Positions 25,801-37,885 are shown, counted from the first letter of the stretch. The stretch: DNA of 64,000 nt from Stichopus chloronotus (GCA_021234535.1 CM037830.1:9117252-9181251), one strand, 5' to 3'. Notes: generated from the sequence alone by a model not told the origin. A program made the numbers and translations.

Positions 25801-28800
25801 CTTGCTTATGTTAATATGGAACGAATGAGATGCATTCCAAAATGGAACTCTGATGTAAAGACACTCACTAGTCAACGCCCTCTCTAAATTAGAAATTTTA
25901 TCAAATTTCATCTGTTACTGCAATCTGTGGATCATTTATGCAATACATATATCTGTACAAAAGAAAGTCAATGTGCTGTTGCAGCTACGGCTGCAACTAC
26001 GTTCACATATATATGCTGCAGTATGCAAAGAAAATTCAGCAGATATTTGATGCTCTCGTGGTATTAATTGGATATTGTCCCTTACCTGACATTAATGTAA
26101 ATGAGAGGACTTGTGAAATGATCTTGACATCCTTACTGCGCAGGTCATTTCTATGGTCTCCACAACGAAACACATGATACTGTACAATTATAAATTTATG
26201 GTGCCTCCAGTCACTGCTTCAATGACGCAACAGATGAACTCACTGCCAAAAATTTCAACCCCCACCCCCCCCCCCCTCCGACAAAAAGCTACCAATTCAT
26301 CTGAGGCGCGCTATTCAGACTTCAGTATGAAGTTCCAGCTTGTCGATCATTTTTAATTCATACAATTTACTCCACAGAACTGGTAAGAGAGCAGCTTGTC
26401 ATGTTAACGACCCAGACGTTTAAAGCGAAGGTATGCAGCATTTTATTCGGATTTTTGAGATAGACTATTTGTGGTTCACCTTAGACGGAAGAGAGGGAGT
26501 TTTCGTCTCTCCAACATAATCGTCATTTTGGTATCGTCAGAGCAGAATTAAGTAAACAACGTTGGGAGACTTTCACAATTTAAGGGTCCTGAGTTCTGTA
26601 TAAATCACATCTCTGGTGCCGGGAAGGGTCACAACATTATCAGTATCATATCTGCAGTCTATCCGCAACCACGCAAAAAGAGCTTTCCTTCCGTCACATT
26701 TTATGCATGAAGTTTTATGACGTCATGGGGTTTTGATTGCTAATGAACTAAAAGAGGTGATTTTTTTTCAAGCAAATTATCTCAACATTTAGAAACTATA
26801 AAAAAATTTAAATCATGAAAACACTGAAGTCACTATCATTAAAATCATTGCTAAAACACGTAAAATACTGTTGATGGCCACTTCGGCGAGCAAACATGTG
26901 TAAATGTAGGAATTTAACCCTTAAAAGGTCTACAAATGTGTTTCCCACACCTCGTAAAGTTATCTATTATTACATCGAGACGTTGTAAAACCACTCAGTT
27001 GTTATAAAAATTGAAGAAAAATGTTATCTCCTATCCACTGATATCAGTTTTGTACCATTAAATTTCGTGAATGAGTCAGGTACTAGGAAAATATAAGACG
27101 AGTCAGTTTCGTCCCTATATGTACATGCAAGCCAGGACTAGTTACGCGACATGAACGATAGCAAGTTGGCGACAAGCAACGACTTCTCTTATGTGTATAG
27201 GCTGTATGCAGTTCATACAGAATATACAGCAAAATCGCTGTATCCTAAATTGTTGATTACACTCGATTGTGTCGCTTAAACTTGGCAATTTTGGTGTTAC
27301 GGAAAGCATATGTGGTCATCTGCAAATATCGTTTGGAAAATATCGAATTGATTCATTAAATGAGTCAGGTGCTCGCAAAGTTTGACTTAAGACACTCTTT
27401 GAGAAGTGGGGAATATCAGCCTCTCTTCGATTGTATTTCTTTTTAAATATCGCTCGTAATTCCTAAAACCTAATTCATTTCTAGAGATATTTCTGTAAGA
27501 TCAAAGTGTCCACCATTCTTGTTATAGTGAAAATTAGAAAGCCTTTTTTTGCGTTATTCAATCAAACTGTTGGCCATCACTTGTCAGTCTAGTTCCGGCG
27601 ACTTGCGTTCGTTTGGGACTTTCCAATGAAAGCGACAACTTAAGAGAATTCCTCACGTGACCTAATTAACTCGGTCTTTTGCGGAAAGACCGTCTGCATA
27701 TCTGACAGCTATGGTATATTATTAAGGGGTTAGGTTCAGCGCCGATGGAGAACTTGAAACAAGAAGAGAACACAATAAGAGTGGTGATTTAAGAACAAGG
27801 ACTGGATGGTACTAGCAACAACTCGAAAACGCGTGGGATTCCAATTTTAGTGTTTTCCTGAGGGACCTAATAGTGTCTAAAGATGTTTTTGCATCGTTTA
27901 AAAAAAATGTTGACGAAGGATATGCGATCAGTGTAAGCGAAAAGAGCAGTTTCATCTGCATGGCTTACGTAGAGCTGCATAGCTTACATCATCTGGGGAC
28001 ACAACACGAAAGTATTACAACTACACCGATACACCAACTACTCTGTAACAAGCACCTTTGCCACCTGAACGGAAACAGCTACATGCAGCCACCTTTATCT
28101 CTACAAGGCGTTACCGAAGGAAGCAAAACCGAGAATTATACAGGACTACCGAGGTGGCGGAGCTATCATATGATCGGGGGACTGCCACCCCTCTCCTACC
28201 CCCAACCGACTCAAATGAATTACCGGTGCTCTTTTAAGCGTTTTACAAAAAGAGAAGGAATTACCAAAAAGATAAAACAAATTTTCTTTAACACACTGTA
28301 TCTTCTTATAACACTGCATCACACTCATTGATATCCTTCCATTATTGAGCCTGTCCCAGGACTCAATAAAAAAAAAAAAAAACAAATCTAGCTACATCCA
28401 TGGCGGCGCACTTACAGTCTCGACCCACAATAATCACTGCTGACGCCACGGTCCAACGAAAAAAGTGTGGGTCTAATGACATGTTCATCTGCCCCCAATT
28501 ATTTGCTGCAAGAAGTGTATGGAATAGGATGCATAACTAATGATTCTTGCATCATCCCAACCAATGTGGTATGTATCTGCATTTTCATAAATTTAGGAAT
28601 TGCAAACATGAGATACCTATATATGCATATGCAGCTCACAACACCCAGGAAGTGCTGTCTTCGGCCATCTGAAGAGTTTGGAAAGCCAAACTTTTCTTGT
28701 ACCACCAACTGGTGGTGGCGCTCGCTTAGGTAATCATATAAGATTCCTAAAGAGAGTCTTACGTAGAGATGGTTGAGACAACCACTGCTTAATTGACACA

Positions 28801-31496
28801 ATTTTGCCTCCAACTGTACCACTTTATTGGTCTAAAAAAAAATTGCCATTTTACCTTTGTTTTCTCTAAATAAGTTCAGATCATGTATCACCGTTTGATT
28901 AACCAACATGCACGCAGATACAATTAAGGGTCACACAGTTGGAGACAAAATGGCACCTGAATCGCTACCCTCTCTATATAAGAACCCTAATAATCATGCC
29001 TGCACCAATATCTGTAACGGACAGTCGGTATATCTATTTTATCCCCACCCCCCACCCACTTAAAGCCATTTTCTCCCTCTCTGACTGAAACTGCTGGTAA
29101 CGCCACTGACTCACGGCATTACCTTTCAACTTAAGACAATGTAACCACAAGAACACCTTCAAATATGAAAAATACGAAAACAGTACAGAACTTTCGAAAC
29201 CATCTGGCAGTTGGAAGGCAACACTTCATTCAGAATCAACAACTCGTCACTCGTTAGGACGACGAGAGTTATACCAACAGCACAAACGATACGCCATTTG
29301 CCGCAAGGAGAAACTCTATATTATCATTAACACCCACAAATAACGGACTTCTAAGGAAACGCAACTAATTCGTATCAAATTACAACCTTGGGGACAAGTT
29401 TTACCTGAGCAACATTTACGCAACCACAATTAACCACCGTGGAACTGAAAATCAAAATGTTAGAAATTTGACCTAATGAATTTTACTTATTTAACTTATA
29501 TATTGCTACACCTTCGCCAAGCGGAACTCAGCCAAAGGGGCTGTATTTCATAGCATTGCCTTGCGATGTTATTTGTCATACCCTTAGGCAATAATGTAAA
29601 ATTGAGAAGGCACGGTGACAAACTGACTGTTTTGAAGTGATTGCATGTGTACGAAAAAAGAGAAGGATAAAACTACATGTGTTCTTGACTTTCCTTTAAT
29701 GTTTTTTTACGTGCACTCGAGACTGTTCATGGTTGGAATATCCATTCAATGGACGGAAATTACAGAAACTACCTCGAAAACGGCAACGGCAAAGAAACAG
29801 TGAAAACAGTAGTCATTATTACAAATTAATGGTTTATATTATGTACTGAGTGAAAGAAAGCACTTTATTTACAATTAAGATACAAAATAATCACCTCATT
29901 AGTGGCCAGCTTAGTGGTCATCAGTGATCAGCTGTTTCTGACCATTACTTTGAGAGTACTTCCCAAGTGACTTTTTCAAAGAAGTGCAACGGTTAAGGTG
30001 AATGAAAACTAGCAACCACTACATTATTTTTACACGTTTCGCCAATTATGCTTTACGAATTTGAAATCAGGTGGCAGAGTATATCATGTAAAATCTATTT
30101 ATTGTCCTATATTGTCTGAATTATGCGATTAAACGACATACTTACAGTAGCTTTTGTTTACAGATTACAACAGAACGTGCGCAGACAAGCACGTTGTGCC
30201 TATTCTATAAGTCCTCTAATCAATTGTTCTCATTACCTATCCGCAGTTCAAACACCTGACCAAAGGCCCAGACATTGGGTATTTAGAAGTATGCATTACT
30301 GGGCCATTAATGGGCCATCTCATGGCATGATTTTTGTACAAACCAATCGACTCACATAAATACAGAAATTTTGATCGTTTACTTTGTTGTGAAATCAGTT
30401 ATTTAACTGAGTACTGGGTAGTGGTGCAAATCAGTGATTTAAATCTAATAAACTTGAGACTTACCGTTCTACAATGCGACCCTGTCAGATAGTTGTTGTT
30501 ACTAAAGATCCCACCATCATCACACGCACAGGCAGTAGTTGTTGTATCAAACTCTTGAGTAAGATTCTTCATGTCATACACACAAAGAGCAGACTTGTTA
30601 GCCGAGTCAAAATTAGTATCTCCATCATTCTTGACAAATACAGCAAAGAGCTGATCATCCACTACGACTGCTGATTGTACAATGGTGTAAAGAGTGTTAT
30701 CTATTCCTCTGCATTCCAGAGTGATCTCAGTGAAGCCATCCATGGTCATGCTACTGTCAGTTTGACAAACACGACTTAGTTTAGGTACAATAACATTAGG
30801 CTGTGTATTATCAGTGGCATCGAGTAGTTGTGACGAAAAAAAATAAGTGTAACCATTATATGAAAAAGAGGCGGCAACTTTGATGAAAAAGTTATGAGTC
30901 ACGGAACTTGCAATGTGAACTGTCTGCTTGTCGTCTTCTTTCACATTGCATGTGCTTCCGTCTAACTTAGATAAACATCTGGATTGCATTGGTCCGTCTC
31001 CTCCTTTCCCGATACTCTTCGCAACATAAAGAGCTTGACTGACAGCTACCCCTGGTGGATGATTTACTACTAAACCAAGTGTTGTATTTTCATCTTCAGT
31101 GACCTTCAGTAATGACAGAGTCTGGTCTCCTGTATCTGTCAAGTTATCCAGATATCGAAGCTGACACATTCCATTCAGACCAGATCCACATGATATCAAC
31201 TTGTTCACTGGCTCAGGTGCTATTGATAAAATCTTGTTGGTATTATTTACTCCAGTGCTAACATTGGCCAGTGCATCAAAGTCTCTTGTTAAGTGATACA
31301 ATATCCCTACTCCTCCAAGGTAAACTCTTCTTCCATCCTCTGACACGGTGAAATGATTAAACGAAGTTGGTTCGAGGCCATTTTGAAATGATTTTAGCAA
31401 GTAATGATCTAAAGTAACAACATCAAGTTGTCTGCCTCTCTGGGTTAAAAGTAAGAGGAAAATTGAGACAACAGTAGCTTTGTATGTGACTTCCAT
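16703..31496 (-). CDS. Plexin-like receptor ectodomain (Sema-PSI-PSI-PSI), twelve exons, with an in-frame TAG
   Basis: Exons: 31496-30465, 25284-25048, 24287-24168, 23774-23677, 22413-22280, 21903-21760, 21172-21076, 20821-20728, 20278-20162, 18959-18855, 18137-18047, 16878-16703. All are bounded by GT-AG and phases agree, giving 815 codons. Order: signal peptide (1-22), Sema domain (about 25-465), PSI1 (472-500), PSI2 (CKRCHSEWNCVWSVNDFQC), PSI3 (LYKCEVDRPDCSRC, NCGWC). Plexins are cell-surface semaphorin receptors that act in axon and cell guidance through a cytoplasmic RasGAP-like domain. Here no IPT repeat, membrane segment or GAP domain was found. Codon 490 is TAG in place of the expected Trp. 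It could be a pseudogene, a secreted decoy, or a normal gene with a sequence error. A semaphorin is less likely, since three PSI modules with these spacings are a plexin layout. Confidence 0.88.
18047..18137 (-). CDS. Plexin-like exon 11
   Basis: 91 nt: YSYSSAVQLINASLRIRLKG, SDAYLDGRIN, with split codon G|TC. The donor AATG|gtatgg is preferred over reading on to the stop at about 18017 because it gives the correct phase into PSI3. One sequon, NAS. Confidence 0.83.
18855..18959 (-). CDS. Plexin-like exon 10
   Basis: 35 codons, phase 0 on both sides: EYECVVTYSGKEIMSETRTL, then SSSDDTVQITCAETE. The Y-E-C-x-[VF] start and the final C match the plexin inter-PSI segment. Confidence 0.85.
20162..20278 (-). 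CDS. Plexin-like exon 9: region after PSI2
   Basis: 39 codons, phase 0 on both sides: QPQSCAMILSGDTYIHSGAN and LTVETPSATSVILNK. This fits the plexin segment between PSI2 and PSI3. The acceptor could be used three bases further in (tag or tagcag), which would drop one Gln. Confidence 0.83.
20331..20400 (+). repeat. Imperfect tandem duplication, about 36 bp x 2
   Basis: Two adjacent copies of a unit reading aaagtacc(t/c)tctc(t/c)tgaac then acaaaacaaagcta. It lies in the intron upstream of plexin exon 9. Confidence 0.85.
20728..20821 (-). CDS. Plexin-like exon 8: PSI2
   Basis: 94 nt encoding CKRCHSEWNCVWSVNDFQCR and then YDSTTSYASQS. The C-x-x-C-x-x-x-x-W-N-C-x-W pattern is PSI2. Its donor is AGT|gtaagtg, phase 0. 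Confidence 0.9.
21076..21172 (-). CDS. Plexin-like exon 7: strand before PSI2
   Basis: 97 nt encoding EHVVVKLALSSSEYNVIFGS, VPFYFFDCSRIS. It matches the plexin V-V-K-L-x-L-x-S / F-x-F-Y-[ND]-C-S stretch that leads into PSI2. The split codons G|AG and GG|A join exactly with the flanking exons. Confidence 0.9.
21760..21903 (-). CDS. Plexin-like exon 6: inter-PSI region
   Basis: 144 nt encoding ATFLPVHVNYSCHFGDVVTP and ending LTNIPDIVEG. The V-N-Y-S-C-x-F segment corresponds to the plexin V-N-C-x-F region. The acceptor ccatag at 21904-21905 is chosen because it gives the right phase; a nearby cag at 21916 does not. The donor is GAG|gtaatt at 21759. Confidence 0.82.
22280..22413 (-). CDS. Plexin-like exon 5: end of PSI1 and start of inter-PSI region
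   Basis: 134 nt from a tgttgtag acceptor to CAA|gtacac. It encodes RCTRSTECFDSDDWERWLPF, EYTCLNIAASPENISFTLSG. The C-[ST]-R start and the P-x-N-[IV]-S pattern match plexins directly after the PSI1 tryptophan motif. One sequon, NIS. Confidence 0.87.
22781..23346. mobile_element. TTAA-flanked foldback element (MITE)
   Basis: A 566-bp element with two inverted arms of about 180-190 bp at 22785-22975 and 23160-23342. The arms share, as read inward, aaggatggtc, a taagttgatcc/taagttaatcc block, gtgaaact, ttcccatgtgt, and gcaggagtgacatcatctcc-like ends with scattered differences. TTAA stands at both ends (22781-22784 and 23343-23346), as expected for piggyBac-type insertion. There is no transposase inside. 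It lies in the plexin intron between PSI1 and the next exon. Confidence 0.82.
23677..23774 (-). CDS. Plexin-like exon 4: PSI1, containing an in-frame TAG
   Basis: 98 nt. It encodes MLELSIANCSRHQTCHECLN, GDPHCG, stop, CILKN. The Cys spacing and the GDPHCGWC signature identify PSI1; the conserved Trp codon TGG is TAG at 23696-23694. The reading frame before and after is conserved, and the exon joins correctly to both neighbours. If translated as written, the product ends after 489 residues. Confidence 0.88.
24168..24287 (-). CDS. Plexin-like exon 3: Sema to PSI1 junction
   Basis: 40 codons, phase 0 on both sides, starting VQFSSTQIPGVLYEKLDVQY and ending GSDSIMVLTERK. It matches the final Sema strand that precedes the first PSI Cys in plexins. 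Confidence 0.88.
25048..25284 (-). CDS. Plexin-like exon 2: end of Sema beta-propeller
   Basis: 79 codons, phase 0 on both sides, from a ttgcttacag acceptor to AAG|gtaaga. It encodes VPIKCDYLAVIDLTC and ends TVVQNAVQKVAFIGSQEGHI. The V-A-F-I-G-x-x-x-G-x-[IL]-[KM]-K pattern marks the last blades of plexin Sema domains. Confidence 0.9.
27873..28376 (+). other. 152-codon unassigned open frame followed by AATAAA and an A tract
   Basis: A frame open from about 27873 (GTG; first ATG at 27882) to a stop at 28331, in the largest plexin intron on the opposite strand. About 30 bp later AATAAA runs directly into an A tract of about 16 bases. I recognise no domain. The arrangement resembles the 3' end of a retroposed transcript or a LINE/SINE tail; no target duplication was found. 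The rest of the intron (25285-30464) has no recognised gene, only short poly-C and poly-T tracts. Confidence 0.3.
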
Positions 31497-31543
31497 TTTC
31501 AAGGGAATGCCAAATGTAATTGCAAGATGCGAGTAATTCTGAC
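30465..31543 (-). CDS. Plexin-like exon with start codon, signal peptide and most of Sema domain
   Basis: A strong acceptor (ttctctttag) at 31544-31545 is followed by 47 nt of 5' UTR and the ATG at 31496-31494, so at least one untranslated exon lies upstream. The start codon is chosen because MEVTYKATVVSIFLLLLTQ is a good signal peptide. Sema landmarks: HFTVSEDGRRVYLGGVGILY, LISCGSGLNGMCQLRYLDNL, KSALCVYDMKNL. There are 344 codons before the donor ACG|gtaagt, phase 0. The sequence contains several N-glycosylation sequons. It is usual for the plexin N-terminal Sema region to be in one large exon. Confidence 0.92.
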
Positions 31544-34500
31544 CTAAAGAGAAACAAAACAAAACAAAATGCTTCGCATTATTGCCCATAAATAATAATT
31601 CAGTAAATGATGTTTCCATACCTGCATCAACAAACCATGCACAGACAAGGCTGAGCACGACATGTTTACTACGCTACATTACCACATATCGCCGTACATA
31701 AGCTCTCCTATAGCTGTCAGGCTCTCTCTACCAGGCAGTTGCTACTGCAGTAGCTACTTGGTTACAGTTTTGGGAATGTCATCAACCAAGGTCTGTTGAG
31801 CTGTGGGTACATTGTAACACTTACATACTAAGGTTGGGTGTACGTTAATCACCGCGACGCCACTCACGATACAGGTACTCATAAAACAAAGGCGTGAAAT
31901 ATTAACCGTAATTGAATGAATAATTGCTAGCATTTACTCAAAGGGCATGTGCGCAATTAACACATAACTTATAAAAAAAAGCTTCTTAAGTTGAGTCTTT
32001 TTATTTCAAAACATCAGACGTTTTTGAAACGTGCATTATCACCATTTACATGAAGACAAGCAAGTAGACTTATTTTCTGGGGTGGAAAAAAGATAAACAA
32101 ATAATACATGATTGTGTTCCGATATAAAATTTCACTTCAGTAAAACAAACACAACTGCATGGGAAAGGGTTTCTGGATAAAAATTAAGAAGTTTTTGACT
32201 GCTTCAAATGAGAGAAACAGGGTATCATATTACTTCTCTGTACAGTCTCTTTACAGTATAACACATCTTGTGATAAGAAGAGTTTGTCTCGCGTAATGTT
32301 TCTGGTTTATACACTCATTTATGGAAATTGCAATTACTACGCACAAGCCAAACGTTGTTGTGAACCGTGAGACAGCACAAAGCCCTATAGAAATAGCACA
32401 ATAAAATTAGCATGACAGCAGTTGACACACATTCAGTTTGTTACAAAATAAAACTGTCACAGAGATTTCACTCTCTAGATTGCTCTACTTGCGACAAACT
32501 CAGAGACAGTGACACACAGTTGACACCACAGAATAGCTCATGTAGGCTGGGATGCGGAGTATGTGCCAGACGAAAAAACAAGAAGTAAAAAGAATTACTT
32601 GGAAGGGTTTAAGAATGACAGAATCTTCAAGGAAGACGTAAATATAAACCATGGCTGAAAAAAATTAATTCCTGAGGAAATACTCAATTCAAATCTAGCT
32701 GGAAATGTGACACCATTTTGCATCCAGCCCACCCTTTGTTTTTTCCTTTGATCCCCCCCCCCCCCGATCAGTGTGATGACCTGGGTGGAGTTGTGGGCTG
32801 AGGTGCGAGGGCTGTGTGAGTGAAAAAAATCTGAATTACTTAGAAAAGATTTCAGAATATTTCACCCAGCAAGATCCAAAAATGAAAGAGGAACTCCTGA
32901 ATATATATTTAATTCAAATATGGCATCAAATGTAGCACCATTGTGCATCCGTCTAGACTACCTTACGTTAGCAAAAGCTTTTCAACAAGGAGGGGGACAC
33001 CCTCCTCTTAATCTCAACAGAGAGGGACAAATAGACGATGGACATCTGGACAACTCAGGTATGCACCTTCGTTGTGTGATACATATTGTATGATAATAAG
33101 CGCCATATTGCAATCCTATCAGTTCTCTCACAGAACACTCTCTCGGCCGTAGGATATAAACTATCCTTGATGGTAAGGATTATGTCTTAAGCTGTTTCGA
33201 ACATGGCCCTACAGTTTTATAAAATTCAAAAAGAAGCAAAAAAGAGCACTGTAAATGGCATTGTTTAGCTTTCATTAACTTTTAGTCCAACTCGCAAACA
33301 AAAGCATTGGCATACAGAAGTACGCCGCTACGAGAGGAGGATATGATCGATAAAAGTCACAAATGTGTAAGAAAAAAAACAAAAACATAGCCATGAAAGG
33401 GTATACGCATGTACAGAAATCAGACAGTGCTATTCAAGTATTAATGATAAAATAACACTTGCCTGCTAGACGGTAATCGTCTCTTACTATGCCCAATCCA
33501 ACTGTATGTGCTAACTGGACTTGAATGTCACCACGTCATGAGCAGGAGCATGTTACAGAGTTTTCAAAAACAACGATAGCAAACCAGAATAACTTACATT
33601 TCCGGCACATTGACTTTGTGCTTCCTTTCTACGTGTACTGGAAACATATCTTTATATCATACGGTGAATTTGCCGGTAACCATGAAGCGATTGGGGGTTA
33701 CAGTAACAACTGCAGTCGGAAGTTATTATATGTGGAGAGTTTCACTTTTGAGTGACATATACTTTGTCTCCATAATATGAGCTCTGCAGGCTTTTTATCT
33801 GCCAGGTACGAGACTGAAATCATTCTTTGCTCTCTCTTTGTATGTTTCAATCCAGCGATAGAAAAACAATGGTCATAAATCGATTATGTCAGACCAACTC
33901 GAAAAAAAAAAAAAACCAGAAGCAGTGTTTAAAGGTTACTAACTAACATCACAGGATTTTTTATCTGTAAGCAGTACACTGAAATACACAATTTATATAC
34001 GGATCTTCAAGTCAAGTTACATGTTCAAGGGTGAGATCAAAGAAAACTAAGCCAGACGAAAGTTAAGTAAATACAAATAACAACTTGAACTTTAACTCAA
34101 CTTGACAAAATGGATATCAAAGTTGACAATTAATTAGGGGAATGATACCGAAATATAAATTAACCTTGAGACACTCAGGGACTCCCAAATAATGTTAGAG
34201 TTTAAGAATCAAATCTATTGGTCAAAGTACAATCAATAAGAAGGGATAGGTCTATATAGAAATTATAGAGTAACTTGTAATAGTGACTTATAGACACAAG
34301 GTTGAAATTTACCTGTCAAACTATCATAGTTTGAATGAAAAATTCAGATGGTTGCATTCTTTATTTTTTCTCTGAACATTTTGGTAATTTTATAGAACAA
34401 AATGTAATGGCACTTCACCAAGTCTCCATTTCAATCTTTTTCGTTTTCATTTTAACATCGCCGTTTAAACATCACCTTTTAGCTACCATCACCTAATATA

Positions 34501-37500
34501 ATCTTGGAAATGCTGAGTCAGTAGCAATGACACACTCATTTTCGCACTTCACAGAGTTGCTGATTCGACCATCTCCTTACATGTAACTTGGACATGCTTA
34601 TATAACTTGGACTAGACGCATAATGCATGGAGCTACATTGTGATGCCTAGATTTGCATTGTATCTTCAAGAATTCCTGTTTCGTAAGTCAGTGCATTTTC
34701 ATTCGGAATAATAGACCTTACCTGGGGTGATCTGGTGTTCAGAAATTCCAGCATGTGTTCCAGCATGTGGTGGGTGGTGATCTGTGAGTTACGGCCAAGC
34801 GGGAGTATCTAAACGGAGCGCCACCTGTAATTGGCGGGATCATACAAGAAAATAAAAATTGACTTTGCAACCCGCTCCGATGGCTTGAAACGGCTCTTCT
34901 AGTGGTGCCCTTAGCTCCCCTTCTCAGCCTTGAAATAAGGATCGTATAATGTCTGCAATTTTCATCTATTACACTGTCATCCTGTTCACTCGCTAACCTT
35001 TTGGAAGGTTTTAAAAGAATAGTCAAGAACCATTCCATTGCTCAGGATGCACTTATGGCATCAGTATTTCAGAGTTTAGATTCATACAATTGGTGATAAA
35101 CATTATAGAAAAAAAAATGGCCACCCAGTGTGAATCCATGACATCACAGTTGTTTGCTTCAAATTCACTTTTTGTAGAAATTGTGTCAACTCCATTGCTA
35201 ATATTATGTAAATCGAACATGGGAAATGAATGAAAATTTCAGCAAAATGCTTAGAGTATATTTCTCTCCAACATATCAGACATGCATATGGTTCTGAACT
35301 ATTCTCTTAAGATCAGCGTGAACACTTGGACACACGTTTTTTAATTTAAAATACTGATAAGTCAGTGCACAATATTAAACATATCGGTAGACAAGCGAGC
35401 GGTTTAAGAGACATTACTTTCTGGGGTTATTCAAATTTTACCATCTAAGCTGAGAACCACATTGGTTGGCACGTAGCGTACCAAGAGAATCTTGGCCCAA
35501 AAGAAAACACCCAGATTGTAGGAAATGGCACTTCTCGGGCCTCGTTAAAATGCTTCCAGACTTTCTTTGTTTTGAGATCTTGTGCATGCTTACTCTTTGC
35601 TTACTTTTCCAAAAAAAAAAAAAAAAAAAGGTGAATAAGAGTTTATATAAAGCATTTGCTCATTTGGGGGGGGTAGCCATTTTAACCGCCATGTTCGTAC
35701 TAGATCGACAATCCCCACCAGAATTTCCCCAAATCTGTCTCTTCTGCTAAAGCAAAATAAGAAACAAGGTGTTCAAAGATGCTGATTCCATAGTATAGGA
35801 TTGCGGAACATAAGCACCTGCCAATACCGGACACAGGTATCTGATACAATCTTTATGACTGTAGGCCTATCCTAAAATCGAGGTCTTTCACGTCATCTCT
35901 CTCTCTCTGTTTTGGGGGCTCGGTCGGGACTTTCTTCTGCAGTATATTTTCCAACAGTAGAGGGCATCGTCTTATGGACGAGTTTGGCAACTGACCAATA
36001 ATACCGACATTGTCTGCAGACTTCTTTTTCGATTATTCCACTGTACAGAATTCCCTCCATTTGTTGCCAAGCAGTGTCTCTGTGTTGGAAAAATTAGAAT
36101 TACAGAATTTCGTTGATAAATACCAAGAGGGATTTTGTTTCAAGCCAACCACCTCTGAAAAAAAAGCCAAAATTGAGAGATAGGCCTATGTACACGTAAA
36201 AAGTCCATCCTGGTCATCGTGACGGTGCAAAAAGACTTATTTGTTGAAAGTCATAAAGAAAAAATTTGTTAATGCCAAGTATGAAGCAGTCCTCCATCAG
36301 GCAGAGGGGGAATATTGGGCGATATTGTTGTGCTACCGACTAGGACCACCACCCTTCTCTATATGCCCCATTGTCCCAGTAAGATGACTGCTGGTAACCG
36401 CCAGCTACGATCGAATCTCTGCTGTTCAGATTTGAAGATTTATGGAACCTCTTTACTCAACTTTTGAAAACTGTCGTTGATGGTCTGGTGTCAGGTTCCG
36501 AAACGTTATTGGGAAGGAGTGAGTTACTGACAGAAGGGCGCTACTATGGGGTAGGGGAGGGCACAGTGGTATATGCGAGTGCAGTGTAGTAAGTATATGC
36601 ATATATTACAGAGCCGTCGCAGAGCGAGAGGAAAGGGGTCTTCTTGGTAAAAAAGTATGATTTCTTATGTACCAACGTTCCAATTTTAGAAACTGAGCAG
36701 CGATCCCTCCACTGTCTGCAAGAGATCTATTTCTAGTGGTTAATTATAAAACAACAGGCAGCTACCTCTCTGAAAAAGTATATTAAACTAGTTCCCCCGC
36801 CCCCAGCTACACCACTGGCCAACATCTAGTCCTTAATCTTGGCATCCCTTGCGGTTAGGCTTACTTTGAGAATGTGTGGATCTGTTATTAATAGTCCTGC
36901 TACATTCAATGTCTGGCACTGTGGATCTTCTGGAGTCTATCAGTGATAACCTGCCTGTCACACAGATGTCACTCACCTTCCACGACCAGCAGGTACTGAT
37001 AATGTCTGTGATTACAACTTACAATTTTTTTTTTCAACAATGTGATATATATCCCTAAAAAGTGTTCTCGATTTATTTGTCTCAATTTCATTTGAGAGTA
37101 GCTCAGTCACTACAACTGCAAAGGAGCCATGTAATTAATCTCGAAATGAATGCAACAAGTTAACTCGGAAATTCAAGGCAACATTCGATACATTTCTACC
37201 GGGGAGTTTTTACATCTCCCTCATTCTAAATTACTCAAAGGGCTCGTTCAGTCAATCGCCGCCGCCGGCTGAACTTATTGACCTATGACCCGCTATCGGT
37301 CCATGTGGACATGTGTTTGCATCATCCTCTTTCAGTCAAGAATGGCACAGCCATATGCCTTGACAAGATCAGCTATTTGCCGTTAACCTCTATTTTACGA
37401 AAAAAATGCACAAGGTGAACAAAAGGCAATTTATGCAAGTTTAGATACCAAAAAATCAACGCAAATATTTTTTGTAAGAAAATTGATGATTTTTAGGTGA

Positions 37501-37749
37501 TATTACACTTTAAAACTTACATTAGGTTTTACTTCTTGTCGTAGATCCACCAAACTACGGAAAATTATCTGCAATTATCTGTGGAGTTTACATACCCTCC
37601 GATTGTATTGGGCAATACTCAGCTTGGAGCAGTATGTATTAGCAGCACACGCCTTCACGTTAAACCTCCACTGCATGTACTGGAACGTATGTTGTACACG
37701 TACTTACAGTGAATTTACGCACAAATCCGGAGCACGTAAAGGCATCAAA
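31544..37749. other. Intergenic region between divergent plexin-like and SARS1 genes
   Basis: About 6.2 kb with no convincing coding exon. It must hold both promoters and the 5' untranslated exon of the plexin-like gene, but I recognise no core promoter element. It contains a diverged duplication (32577-32730 and 32819-32955), a C11 run near 32754-32765, A-tracts near 33902 and 35611, and repeat-like ends near 36790-36822. Confidence 0.5.
32577..32955 (+). repeat. Diverged duplication, two copies about 225-240 bp apart
   Basis: Copy 1 (32577-32730) and copy 2 (32819-32955) share gaattactt, a tcctgaataatat/tcctgaggaaatact block, aattcaaat, and caccatt(t)tgcatcc in the same order. A fragment of a local or dispersed repeat. 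Confidence 0.6.
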
Positions 37750-37885
37750 ATGGTGCTCGATTTAGAGTTATTCAGGGCCGACAAAGGTGGTGATCCAGCT
37801 AAAATAAAAGAGAACCAGTCAAAGAGATTCAAGGACGTTACCCTTGTCGATAAAGTCGTAGAAATAGATACGAAATGGAGAAAAC
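37750..37885 (+). CDS. SARS1: SARS1 exon 1
   Basis: [20 protein letters not shown] then [20 protein letters not shown]. The start ATG is fixed by the strongly conserved MVLDL(D/E)LFR N-terminus. Ends AAAC|gtaagc, one base into a codon. Confidence 0.96.

Noticed and set aside
34739..35038. 99-codon minus-strand frame.
   Set aside because: Composition resembles repeat DNA (duplicate ttccagcatgtg at its end) and there is no recognisable family.
37603..37749. Upstream in-frame extension of SARS1 exon 1.
   Set aside because: The conserved MVLDL start at 37750 matches the family; the upstream codons have no homology and are taken as 5' UTR.
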